Shown: piece by piece, positions 50,111 to 58,052 of the stretch
Position numbering within the stretch: position 1 is the first letter of the stretch
Layout of the letters: every line of letters begins with the position of its first letter
Assembly: GCF_019924045.1 (NCBI RefSeq)
Contig: NZ_JAHXBN010000024.1
Span: 8,178-72,177 of the forward strand
Reading direction: 5' to 3'
Length of the DNA: 64,000 nucleotides
Source: Dyadobacter fermentans
GTDB lineage: Bacteria; Bacteroidota; Bacteroidia; Cytophagales; Spirosomataceae
The notes under the pieces: model-generated
The model's database searches: none
What the model was told of the DNA's origin: nothing
What the model saw: the letters and a program-made list of their open reading frames with translations, nothing else
Translations under genes and position numbers: made by a program

Positions 50111-51109
50111 TCAGGCCACTATCCTCTTGTTTTTGATCATAGACGGATTCACTCCACGGTACTTTTTGAATGCGACCGAAAAGTGGTGTGCATGCTCATA
50201 CCCCAGCAGGTCCGAAACCTCTTCCACGGAGCGCGATGCATCTAGCAGCAGCTGCTCGGCGTAGTCCATCCGGATTTTGCGCAGGTAACCAAAAACGGTA
50301 GTACCGAACAATTCCCTGAATCCCTTTTTAACTTTAAACTCGTTCAACAGGCAAATCCGCGACAGCTCCGCAAGTGACAATTCTTCCAGGAAGTGCGTAT
50401 CCAGGAAGTACTTCAGTTGAAACAGCTTGTCTTTATCCGCGGCCGAAATATTGTCTGCTTGCTGTGGCCCGCGGAACTGGTCGATCTGCAATGCCAGCAG
50501 TTCCAGCATTCTGGATTGGATCATGAGGTTGCGAACGGCCCCGGTTTGCCTGCATTGTTTCACTTCCCGGATGATGCTTTGCATAAGCGGCGTAGTATCC
50601 GCGGTGCCGGTAATGCCCGAAAACGGCCTGTTGTGAAGTAAATTCTTCTGAACGCGCTCGCTCCAATGATCGTCGCACCCGATCATGTTTGCAAAAAATG
50701 CTTTATCGAGACTAATGTGAAACATTTCCAGGGAATCGTTTGCCCCGACCCGGTTGATATCGCCGCCCTCGGGCGAAAAAACCAGGTTGTGCTTGCCCGG
50801 CCGCATATTCAGATCATGTGACAGCCCTTCGAAAGTGGTATCGAGCCTTCCTGCCATGTGGAAATTAATATTGATCGTGTCCACAGGGGTGCTGTCATAG
50901 AGGATCACATCCTCTTGCGACGTCCAATGCAAGTTCATCACATGCATGTGCGGGAAAAGCAGGCTTCGGAACTTCATCTCTCCCACCTTCGGGTGATAGC
51001 GGGTCATAATGTCATCCCGGTTATTCATTCGCGCGCCCGGAATAACCGACTGCGGATTAGGTACCGGATTAAAATCAAGGATGTCGGCGGAATGAATGAG
51101 CGTAGCCAT
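50111..51109 (-). CDS. AraC-family transcriptional regulator (PchR-like)
   Basis: 332 residues from the ATG at 51109 (upstream in-frame ATG at 51145 adds 12 residues). The C-terminal HTH pair includes LSLAELSRICLLNEFKVKKGFRELFGTTVFGYLRKIRMDYAEQLL and VEEVSDLLGYEHAHHFSVAFKKYRGVNPS. The N-terminal sensor domain is less typical, as in PchR-type regulators. It leads the YceI gene and diverges from a cytochrome c gene. Between the start codons lie two direct repeats 21 bases apart, its probable binding site. Confidence 0.88.
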   Translation of the reverse strand: MATLIHSADILDFNPVPNPQSVIPGARMNNRDDIMTRYHPKVGEMKFRSLLFPHMHVMNLHWTSQEDVILYDSTPVDTININFHMAGRLDTTFEGLSHDLNMRPGKHNLVFSPEGGDINRVGANDSLEMFHISLDKAFFANMIGCDDHWSERVQKNLLHNRPFSGITGTADTTPLMQSIIREVKQCRQTGAVRNLMIQSRMLELLALQIDQFRGPQQADNISAADKDKLFQLKYFLDTHFLEELSLAELSRICLLNEFKVKKGFRELFGTTVFGYLRKIRMDYAEQLLLDASRSVEEVSDLLGYEHAHHFSVAFKKYRGVNPSMIKNKRIVA

Positions 51110-51200
51110 AGGACGGAACTGTTTGAACACAACACGAAAATACACCCACGCCCGCCTCCCGCCTGCTTCCTACTGAGTGAACGGCCCAATTAATCGACGA

Positions 51201-51237
51201 AATCCGTTTGTCGTAGATTTTAATCCGTTTTGCGTAG
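51201..51237. promoter_or_regulatory. Direct repeats, candidate AraC operator
   Basis: AATCCGTTTGTCGTAG (51201-51216) and AATCCGTTTTGCGTAG (51222-51237) match at 14 of 16 positions and are 21 bases apart centre to centre, two DNA turns, the usual spacing of AraC-type half-sites. They lie between the AraC and cytochrome c starts, 50 bases before the latter. Confidence 0.75.
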
Positions 51238-51284
51238 GCCTTTGCGGCGTTACCGACCTCATTTTTGCCAAAAACTTCAAAGCC

Positions 51285-52163
51285 ATGATCAGAAAAATCT
51301 TAAAATGGACAGGCATTTTCCTGGCCGGAATCGTGCTCGCAGCGATTTCAACTTACACTTACATGTCGGTTGCCATGAAAAACCGTATGAATAAGGCCTA
51401 TGTATTTGAAAAAGAAATCATTGAAATCCCGACCGACAGTGCTTCCATCGCCCGCGGGAAGCATTTGGTGGCGATAAAAGGTTGCCAGGATTGTCATGGG
51501 AACAACCTGGAAGGTAAAGTCATGAACGACGACGGCGCCATTGGCCGGCTCGTTGCAGGGAATCTCACGCATGGGAAGGGCGGTTTACCTGCGGGCTATG
51601 ACGTTTCCGATTGGCTTGCCGCGCTACGGCACGGCGTTCACCAGGATGGTAAGCCGCTTCTTTTTATGCCTTCCCATGAAACGACACTACTCTCCGCCCA
51701 GGACATGGCCGCGCTCATCGCCTACTGCCGCCAGATTCCCAAAGTGGATAATACCCTTCCAGCGAATGACCTCGGCCCGGTAGCCGTCATCATGAGTTAC
51801 CTTGGCAAAATGCCGCTCCTGTCCGTTGAAAAAATCGATCACAACAAACCGATGGTGGCACGCGCAGATTCGACAGAGGGAGCAGCGCAAGGAAAATACC
51901 TGGCCGTATCGTGCTCAGGATGTCACCGCGAGAATTTCAAAGGGGGCGAACCGCTCGCCCCCGGCTTTCCACCCGTACCCGACATTACCCGGACAGGCCA
52001 TGTTGGCAAATGGACCAAAGCGCAGTTTATCTCGACGCTTACCTCCGGCAAAACACCCGAAGGCCACGTGCTTAAAAATGAAGATATGCCGTGGAAAATG
52101 ACTGCGCAGTACACGCGCGGCGAGCTTTCTTCGCTTTACGATTTCCTGCAATCTATTCAATAA
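51285..52163 (+). CDS. Membrane-anchored dihaem cytochrome c
   Basis: 292 residues from the ATG at 51285, with an N-terminal membrane helix or uncleaved signal (residues 5-27). Two haem-binding motifs are present: CQDCH at 67-71 and CSGCH at 210-214, each starting a mono-haem cytochrome c fold. Met ligands may be in FMPSH (about 128) and EDMPW. It should carry electrons in the periplasm. Divergent from and probably controlled by the AraC gene. Confidence 0.9.
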   Translation: MIRKILKWTGIFLAGIVLAAISTYTYMSVAMKNRMNKAYVFEKEIIEIPTDSASIARGKHLVAIKGCQDCHGNNLEGKVMNDDGAIGRLVAGNLTHGKGGLPAGYDVSDWLAALRHGVHQDGKPLLFMPSHETTLLSAQDMAALIAYCRQIPKVDNTLPANDLGPVAVIMSYLGKMPLLSVEKIDHNKPMVARADSTEGAAQGKYLAVSCSGCHRENFKGGEPLAPGFPPVPDITRTGHVGKWTKAQFISTLTSGKTPEGHVLKNEDMPWKMTAQYTRGELSSLYDFLQSIQ

Positions 52164-52166
52164 ACG

Positions 52167-52200
52167 ACCGGGCCGGACTTTTCAAAAAGCCCGGCCCGGT
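52167..52200. terminator. Strong bidirectional terminator
   Basis: ACCGGGCCGG-A-CTTTT pairs with AAAAAG-C-CCGGCCCGGT, a 15-bp stem with a single mismatch and a very small loop, between the convergent cytochrome c and sulfurtransferase genes. Confidence 0.9.
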
Positions 52201-52207
52201 GCTGGTA

Positions 52208-53047
52208 TCATTCCTCCCCCGTCGCTATGGGCCTTTCCGTCCGCGACCATTCACTCCACGAGCCCACGTACAGGCTCGCGCCATGCATGCCTGCCTCCGC
52301 GAGCGCGAGCAGCGTGTGACACGCAGTTACGCCCGAACCGCAATGCACGATCACCTTGCGCGGGTCCTTGTCTGCCAATGCTTCCCTGTATTTCGCGGCG
52401 AGGTCAGCAGGCGACATAAATTCGCCCTTTTCATCCAGATTGGAAGTATAAGGTATATTGACCGCCCCAGGAATATGGCCGGCCACCAGGTCTATCGGTT
52501 CGCTTTCACCCAGGTAACGGTAATGCTCGCGCACATCGATCACCATCGACTCAGGATCGGCAGCGGCAAGCGCCACGTCTTCGGCATCCACTAGCGGCAT
52601 TTGCCATCCTTTGATCGGATATTCCTCCAAAGCGTGCAGGGAAGCTGCTTTTTGTGTTAAATCAATACCCGCCTCCGAGATCGCGTCGAGTCCGCCGCTT
52701 ACCACGAATACCTTCTCGTGGCCGGCCGCTTTGAGCATCCACCAAAAGCGTGCGGCGGCATTGGCACCTTTCTTATCGTCATAAACAACAACCGTGGAAG
52801 AAGGGCTGATACCCAAAATTCCCAAAAAACGCCCGAAATCATTAGGCTCAGGCAGCGGGTGCCGCCCACCGTTTGACGGGTCGCCTGTCTTCTCCGACAG
52901 GTCGGTTTCGAGGTCTACAAACTGCGCATTTTCGAGATGCGCACGGTTGTACCGTTCCAGAGCATCGGTCCCTCCCCGTGCATCGATCACGATCGGGTCT
53001 TCATTTTCCAGAATGGTTTTGAGCTGGTCTGTTGTAATGATATTCAT
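52208..53047 (-). CDS. Sulfurtransferase with two rhodanese domains
   Basis: 279 residues from the ATG at 53047. An N-terminal inactive domain (VIDARGGTDALERYNRAHLENAQFVDLETDLSEK, FGRFLGILGIS) and a C-terminal active rhodanese domain, with the catalytic loop CGSGVTAC, are the thiosulfate/3-mercaptopyruvate sulfurtransferase layout. The loop CG(S/T)GVTA is characteristic of the mercaptopyruvate type. No signal peptide, so cytosolic. Confidence 0.92.
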   Translation of the reverse strand: MNIITTDQLKTILENEDPIVIDARGGTDALERYNRAHLENAQFVDLETDLSEKTGDPSNGGRHPLPEPNDFGRFLGILGISPSSTVVVYDDKKGANAAARFWWMLKAAGHEKVFVVSGGLDAISEAGIDLTQKAASLHALEEYPIKGWQMPLVDAEDVALAAADPESMVIDVREHYRYLGESEPIDLVAGHIPGAVNIPYTSNLDEKGEFMSPADLAAKYREALADKDPRKVIVHCGSGVTACHTLLALAEAGMHGASLYVGSWSEWSRTERPIATGEE

Positions 53048-53098
53048 GTCCGGGTCATTTGAAAAAACTTTGGTAAATAAACTCACTTTTGATAAGTT

Positions 53099-53127
53099 TT
53101 TCCCAATCTCAGCAACCTATTGGGAAA
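53099..53127 (+). promoter_or_regulatory. Inverted repeat just before the sigma-factor gene
   Basis: TTTCCCAAT and ATTGGGAAA are perfect 9-bp arms around 11 bases, ending 13 bases before the start codon. It could be an operator or an mRNA hairpin near the ribosome-binding region. Confidence 0.5.
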
Positions 53128-53140
53128 GATTTGATTTTTT

Positions 53141-53614
53141 ATGGAGAAAATTTTTCTTGAAACGATCGGGGCGCATCAGCGGATCATTTTTAAAGTAAGC
53201 AGGATGTACCGCAACACGCCGGAGGACCAGCAGGACCTTTTTCAGGAAATCGTGTACCAACTCTGGCGCGCTTTCCCGGGATTCCGGCACGAATCGAAGA
53301 TCACCACCTGGATCTACCGTATCGCGCTGAACACCGCCATGGCGGCGTACCGAAAGCACCGACCACCCATTTCCCTCTCCGAACATCCGCCCGACCTGGC
53401 CGATACACCAGATACCATTTCCGAGCAGGAAGAATGGCTCTTCCGCGCATTGCGCACGCTGAGCGAATCGGAACGGGCGCTCATTTCCCTCTACCTCGAA
53501 GATTACTCATACGCTGAAATTGCCTCGGTAACAGGCATTTCCGAAAACTACGTGGGCGTGAAGCTCAATCGCATTAGAGAAAAACTTAAGACACTTTCAA
53601 CCTCAAAAAACTGA
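53141..53614 (+). CDS. RNA polymerase sigma factor, ECF type
   Basis: 157 residues with region 2 (RNTPEDQQDLFQEIVYQLWRAFPGFRHESKITTWIYRIALNTAMAAYRK) and region 4 (SERALISLYLEDYSYAEIASVTGISENYVGVKLNRIREKL), no regions 1 or 3. It directs RNA polymerase to stress-type promoters. The next gene, a membrane protein that overlaps its stop codon (TGATG), is the likely regulatory partner. Typical FecR and SusC neighbours of Bacteroidota ECF factors are absent. Confidence 0.9.
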   Translation: MEKIFLETIGAHQRIIFKVSRMYRNTPEDQQDLFQEIVYQLWRAFPGFRHESKITTWIYRIALNTAMAAYRKHRPPISLSEHPPDLADTPDTISEQEEWLFRALRTLSESERALISLYLEDYSYAEIASVTGISENYVGVKLNRIREKLKTLSTSKN

Positions 53615-54153
53615 TGAATATCGATGATCTGAAATCGGAATGGCAAAGCGCCGGCCAGGGATCGCTTTCCGAAAAGGAACTGGCGATGATGACGCGTGTC
53701 CGCAACCATCCTTCACTTCGCAAATTGCGGATCAAATTCATGACGGAGATAGTAGCCCTTACCGCTTTCCTGTTTCTCTTTTATGATGGCCTCGACGGGG
53801 CTCAAAAGCCTTTAATAGTTAATATCCTATTGATTATCAGCGTTACTATTTACATTATTAATAATGCATTGAGCTATTATCATATCCAGAATCCCCTGGT
53901 AAGCGGAAATTTCCGGGAGGCGCTGGCGAAGCAGGTACATTCATTAAAAAGGCTGGCGGTGTTGTCGCTGACCTCATCGGTTGTGTATGCGGCTACCCTT
54001 TTGTTCTTCCTGACTTATCAAGCGGCTTTCACACAGCGCAAGTACATCATTTTGAGTGCTTTAATCATCACATTCTCTTTGCTGTTCTACTACTCCTGGA
54101 TCAGCTGGCAAAGAAAAATTACCCATTTCAGGCAGTTGGAAGCAGATTTTTGA
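53614..54153 (+). CDS. Membrane protein, probable anti-sigma-like partner
   Basis: 179 residues. The cytosolic N-terminus (MNIDDLKSEWQSAG) is of the kind seen in small Bacteroidota sigma-partner proteins, and four hydrophobic segments follow (about 44-58, 66-84, 110-132, 143-162). There is no zinc-binding HxxxCxxC motif. The start overlaps the sigma gene stop by one base. An anti-sigma or membrane-sensing role is inferred from position. Confidence 0.65.
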   Translation: MNIDDLKSEWQSAGQGSLSEKELAMMTRVRNHPSLRKLRIKFMTEIVALTAFLFLFYDGLDGAQKPLIVNILLIISVTIYIINNALSYYHIQNPLVSGNFREALAKQVHSLKRLAVLSLTSSVVYAATLLFFLTYQAAFTQRKYIILSALIITFSLLFYYSWISWQRKITHFRQLEADF

Positions 54154-54184
54154 CATTTTAGCGGGATTAACAATTATCCATGCC

Positions 54185-54988
54185 ATGATTTGCCAGGAAT
54201 TTACAGAAGACGACATTGCTTTCCTCCCCGCCCTCGAACCTGAGGGCTGGGGCGATATTCGCCCCCGGTTTGAATTCTTTTTAAAATCGGACTGCTGCAA
54301 GCCGATCAAGATCGTCGAAGACGGGCGGCCCGTTGCGGTGGGTACCTCCATTTTTCATGGCGATACGGTCTGGCTCGCGTGTATCATCACGCACGGGGAC
54401 TATCGCAACAGAGGCCTGGGGAGCGCCATCACGCGCCATTTGATTGGTAGCGTCGACCGGAACCGCTACCCTACCATCTACCTCGATGCGACGGAATTTG
54501 GCTATCCGGTGTATTTGAAACAGGGTTTTGAAGTGGAATGCCAATATGCACATTTACGGCGGGAGGACAATGCACCCCAATTGGAGCCGTCTCCGCTGAT
54601 CCGCCCATTTACCGAAGATTTTCGCGAGGCGGCTTACGAGCTCGACCGGATGGTGTCCGGTGAGGACAGGCGCGGGATCATGGCTGAGTTTTTGGCCGAC
54701 TCCTTTCTATATCTGGATTCCAATGAGGCATTGCAGGGCGTGTATCTCCCCGCTTGGAGCGACGGACCTATCGTGGCCACGAACGATGCCGCCGGTTTTG
54801 CCCTTATGCAATTGCGCGTTGTGTCCCGGCCGTTTGCCATCCTGCCGATGGGCAATACAGCCGGCTTGAAATTTTTGCAAGAACAGGACTTCCATTTGCG
54901 GAAAACCTCCCGCCGGATGGTACTGGGGCCAAAGAGAGTCTGGCATCCAGAACGCCTTTACAATCGCATCAGCGGCGCATTGGGCTGA
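54185..54988 (+). CDS. GNAT-family N-acetyltransferase
   Basis: 267 residues. The acetyl-CoA loop of the GNAT fold reads ITHGDYRNRGLGSAITRHLI, followed by YLDATEFGYPVYLKQGFEVECQY, the characteristic end of the domain. The second half (about 140-267) looks like an additional degenerate GNAT-like domain as in double-domain acetyltransferases. Substrate unknown. Its stop codon directly abuts the stop codon of the convergent gene. Confidence 0.85.
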   Translation: MICQEFTEDDIAFLPALEPEGWGDIRPRFEFFLKSDCCKPIKIVEDGRPVAVGTSIFHGDTVWLACIITHGDYRNRGLGSAITRHLIGSVDRNRYPTIYLDATEFGYPVYLKQGFEVECQYAHLRREDNAPQLEPSPLIRPFTEDFREAAYELDRMVSGEDRRGIMAEFLADSFLYLDSNEALQGVYLPAWSDGPIVATNDAAGFALMQLRVVSRPFAILPMGNTAGLKFLQEQDFHLRKTSRRMVLGPKRVWHPERLYNRISGALG

Positions 54989-55747
54989 TCAGCGCAGTAC
55001 GAGCTCGCTGATTTTCGAAAATTCGGTGTGCGGCGCCATGGCCCTGACGATCCCTTTACGATCTACCAATATGAAATAGGGCGTCTCGCTGATCTTGTAG
55101 CGGTGATTGAAACCATACGATTCCGGAACGGGAATGAAACCGCAGTTCCGTTTCGGAATCGCTTCCAGACATTCCTCCTCCGTATTGAGCGTCGTTCCGA
55201 GGGAAATTATGTCAATCCCCTTCTTTTTATTCTCATCCACAAAATTGGAGATCACCTTCGTGCTGGCGAGCGTGTAGAGAGGCTTTTCATAGCGTACCCA
55301 GAAGCCCAGCAAAATATATTTCCCCCGCAGTTTTTCCGAATCATATTCCCGCCCGTCCAACCCACGCATTACGAAGGGCGCAATCGGTTCTCCTATTTCG
55401 GGCATCAGGTCGGGATTGTTCATCACCGAGCCATCCTGTTGCACGTACAACTGGCTCTTTTTGATGATTTCAAACGATGAAGCCTTGCCATATTTATCGA
55501 ATACCGGCTGGGTTTTGTATTGCCCCGGACTACGTTTGAGCATGTTGTCATAAGTCTCGTAACTGATCCGCTTGCCGGTGGCGTGATCGATAATGGGGGT
55601 ATCGCGGTTCATAACGAACTGCTGACTCACCTTGCCATTATAGCGTGTTACCTTCGGCTCATCGGATTGACAAAACGCTGAAAATCTGACAGATCCGACA
55701 ACTGCCAGCAAGCAAATGGTAAATTTCGGTAAACGACTCACAAACAT
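54989..55747 (-). CDS. Periplasmic thioredoxin-fold protein without redox cysteines
   Basis: 252 residues with a signal peptide (about 1-27). The C-terminal half has the TlpA/AhpC-like wording IGEPIAPFVMRGLDGREYDSEKLRGKYILLGFW and later YKISETPYFILVDRKGIVRA with the cis-Pro. The place of the CxxC reads WVRYEK, so there is no redox site. It is probably a structural or binding relative. The N-terminal region (RYNGKVSQQFVMNRDTPIID) is specific to a Bacteroidota subgroup. Confidence 0.75.
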   Translation of the reverse strand: MFVSRLPKFTICLLAVVGSVRFSAFCQSDEPKVTRYNGKVSQQFVMNRDTPIIDHATGKRISYETYDNMLKRSPGQYKTQPVFDKYGKASSFEIIKKSQLYVQQDGSVMNNPDLMPEIGEPIAPFVMRGLDGREYDSEKLRGKYILLGFWVRYEKPLYTLASTKVISNFVDENKKKGIDIISLGTTLNTEEECLEAIPKRNCGFIPVPESYGFNHRYKISETPYFILVDRKGIVRAMAPHTEFSKISELVLR

Positions 55748-55881
55748 TCTGCCTCAAAAGATTGTATCAGTATCAAATTATTGATATTTTCATGCACAAA
55801 TAATCACCAGACATGACCTCCTAATAACTGGTAATTACCATTCGATATTTTAGGTCGATTTAACTAATTGCAAATTTACTT

Positions 55882-57138
55882 ATGTACGAGCGGATCCGTG
55901 AGAAGTTGGGGATTCTGGCTGATGCTGCAAAATACGATGTGTCATGCTCATCGAGCGGCAGCAACCGGAAAAATGAGAACAAGGGAATCGGGGATGCAGA
56001 AGGCACGGGGATCTGCCACACCTACACCGAGGACGGCCGATGTGTGTCACTCTTGAAAATACTGCTCACCAACCACTGCATTTACGACTGTGCATTCTGC
56101 GTTTCCCGGCGCAGTAACGATATCAAACGGGCCGCATTCACTGTGGAAGAAGTGGTGGAACTGACCATGAATTTCTACCGGCGTAACTACATTGAAGGGC
56201 TGTTCCTAAGCTCGGGCATTTTCAAGGATGCCGATTATACAATGGAAAGGCTCGTCCGCATTGTAAAAAAGCTGCGGCAGGAAGAGCGGTTCAATGGTTA
56301 TATCCATTTGAAAACAATCCCCGGCGCTAGCGACGAGCTACTGCGCGAGGCAGGCATGTACGCGGACCGCATGAGTATTAATCTCGAAATGCCAACCGAA
56401 TCGGGCCTGAAACTGCTTGCCCCCGAAAAGTCGCACGCCGAAGTGAAAAAGCCCTTGAAGTACATTCAAAACAACATCACCCAGTTTGAAAGCGAGAAAG
56501 CGCTGATCAAAAGCGTGCCGAAATTCGTGCCGGCCGGGCAGAGCACGCAGATCGTCGTGGGGGCCACGCCTGAGTCGGACAAAGAGATATTGTACACCGC
56601 CAACGCATTCTACCAGAATTTTTCCCTGAAACGGGTTTACTACTCGGGCTACATTCCAATCAGCTATGATGCGAGGCTGCCGGTAATCGGCTCCCAGCCG
56701 CCGTTGATTCGCGAAAACAGGCTATACCAAGCCGACTGGCTAATGCGTTTCTACGGTTTTAAAGTCCAGGAAATCCTCAGCGACATTCATCCGAACCTCG
56801 AAGCGGACGTCGACCCGAAACTAAGCTGGGCATTGCGGAACCTTGACCAGTTCCCGGTCGACATTAATACAGCAGATTACTTCATGATCCTGCGCGTGCC
56901 GGGCATAGGCGTAAGTTCCGCATTGAAAATTGTTCAGGCGCGCAAGTTTAACCGGCTGTACGAAAGCCATTTACGGAAACTCGGCATTGCATTTCGCAAG
57001 GCAGGGCACTTCATACGGTATGCCGACAGCCCCGTTCAACTCAAAGAATATGAAGCGGGACATATCAAAGGGCTGATCCTTTCGGAAAGCAAAAGCAAAT
57101 ACCAGAAAAACCCGCTTAACCAATTATCCCTGTTCTGA
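55882..57138 (+). CDS. Putative DNA modification/repair radical SAM protein (TIGR03916-like)
   Basis: 418 residues. The iron-sulfur motif is C66-x3-C70-x2-C73 (CIYDCAFC), preceded by ICHTYTEDGRCVSLLKILLTNH, as in the radical-SAM family linked to uracil-DNA glycosylase. Near residues 330-355 a helix-hairpin-helix (LRVPGIGVSSALKIVQAR) suggests DNA contact. The partner DUF4130 gene overlaps its stop by one base. The chemistry is unknown; DNA repair or base modification is inferred from this known gene pair. Confidence 0.88.
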   Translation: MYERIREKLGILADAAKYDVSCSSSGSNRKNENKGIGDAEGTGICHTYTEDGRCVSLLKILLTNHCIYDCAFCVSRRSNDIKRAAFTVEEVVELTMNFYRRNYIEGLFLSSGIFKDADYTMERLVRIVKKLRQEERFNGYIHLKTIPGASDELLREAGMYADRMSINLEMPTESGLKLLAPEKSHAEVKKPLKYIQNNITQFESEKALIKSVPKFVPAGQSTQIVVGATPESDKEILYTANAFYQNFSLKRVYYSGYIPISYDARLPVIGSQPPLIRENRLYQADWLMRFYGFKVQEILSDIHPNLEADVDPKLSWALRNLDQFPVDINTADYFMILRVPGIGVSSALKIVQARKFNRLYESHLRKLGIAFRKAGHFIRYADSPVQLKEYEAGHIKGLILSESKSKYQKNPLNQLSLF

Positions 57139-57905
57139 TGGAGCTTTATATTTTCGACGGCTCGCTGGAAGGGATGTTGACGGCCGTTTTTGAATGCTAT
57201 CGGCGAAAATCGCAGGCTGTAAAGCTTGTGTCCGAAGTATTTCACGTTCCGGATGTTTTCGATCCGGGCTACCGGGTGATTTCCGACCGCGAAAAAGGCA
57301 AGCGGGTTTGGAAAGGGCTTTGTAAAAAGCTGGGAAAGGAATGGCAGTTCCGGTTTTACAAGGCGTTCCTTTCCGAACAGCCGGAAGTTTACCAGCATTT
57401 GTTCAATTTCGCCCGATATGTGATCGACCAGCCGGCCGGTGCATGCGAAAACTTCGCACATCCCGATGTCCTGGCCATTTCCCAGATCGCACAGAAAGTC
57501 CATCGCGAAAAACACCGGATGGAGGCATTCGTACGGTTCCAGAAAACGGGCGACGGCATTTACTACGCCCATATCGAGCCTGATTTTGACGTACTCCCAC
57601 TTCTTACCGAGCATTTCCAGAACCGCTATGCCGACCAGCGCTGGATTATTTACGATCTCAAAAGAAAATACGGCCTTTACTACGACCTCGAAAAAACCGA
57701 GGAAATCGAGCTCGACGCCGCCCCGCAAATGTCGGTCACCAATGCGCTTCCGTCCGGCCTGCTCGACGCGAAAGAACAGCTTTATACATTGCTTTGGCAG
57801 GACTATTTCAAAAGTACCAACATTCAGGCGCGGAAAAACACGCGCCTGCACGTGCGGCACGTGCCCCGTCGCTATTGGAAATACCTTTCGGAGAAGCAGG
57901 GATAG
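57138..57905 (+). CDS. DUF4130 (TIGR03915-like) partner of the radical SAM protein
   Basis: 255 residues. YIFDGSLEGMLTAVFECYRRK is the typical opening and HVRHVPRRYWKYLSEK the typical end. In many bacteria this domain is fused to a uracil-DNA glycosylase; here the protein stops without one. It belongs to the radical-SAM repair pair through a TGATG overlap. Confidence 0.85.
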   Translation: MELYIFDGSLEGMLTAVFECYRRKSQAVKLVSEVFHVPDVFDPGYRVISDREKGKRVWKGLCKKLGKEWQFRFYKAFLSEQPEVYQHLFNFARYVIDQPAGACENFAHPDVLAISQIAQKVHREKHRMEAFVRFQKTGDGIYYAHIEPDFDVLPLLTEHFQNRYADQRWIIYDLKRKYGLYYDLEKTEEIELDAAPQMSVTNALPSGLLDAKEQLYTLLWQDYFKSTNIQARKNTRLHVRHVPRRYWKYLSEKQG

Positions 57906-57968
57906 ATTTCGCTGATAATCAATATTTTTTGTGCATGTCGCCACGGTTAACATAGCGGATCGTGTCTC

Positions 57969-58044
57969 GGAAAATGTAGTCAATCCAAGTTCGGATTGGC
58001 TTTTCCAACGATCCCGTTGGAATGTCCATTCAACCACATTTTCC
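57969..58044. promoter_or_regulatory. Three-way-junction-like inverted repeats before the CBM gene
   Basis: Outer perfect arms GGAAAATGT (57969-57977) and ACATTTTCC (58036-58044) enclose two hairpins: GTCAATCC-aagttc-GGATTGGC (57979-58000, one G-U) and TTCCAACG-atcc-CGTTGGAA (58003-58022, perfect). The element ends 8 bases before the start codon. It may be a leader RNA structure or a small mobile or cruciform DNA element. Confidence 0.75.
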
Positions 58045-58052
58045 TGCATGCT

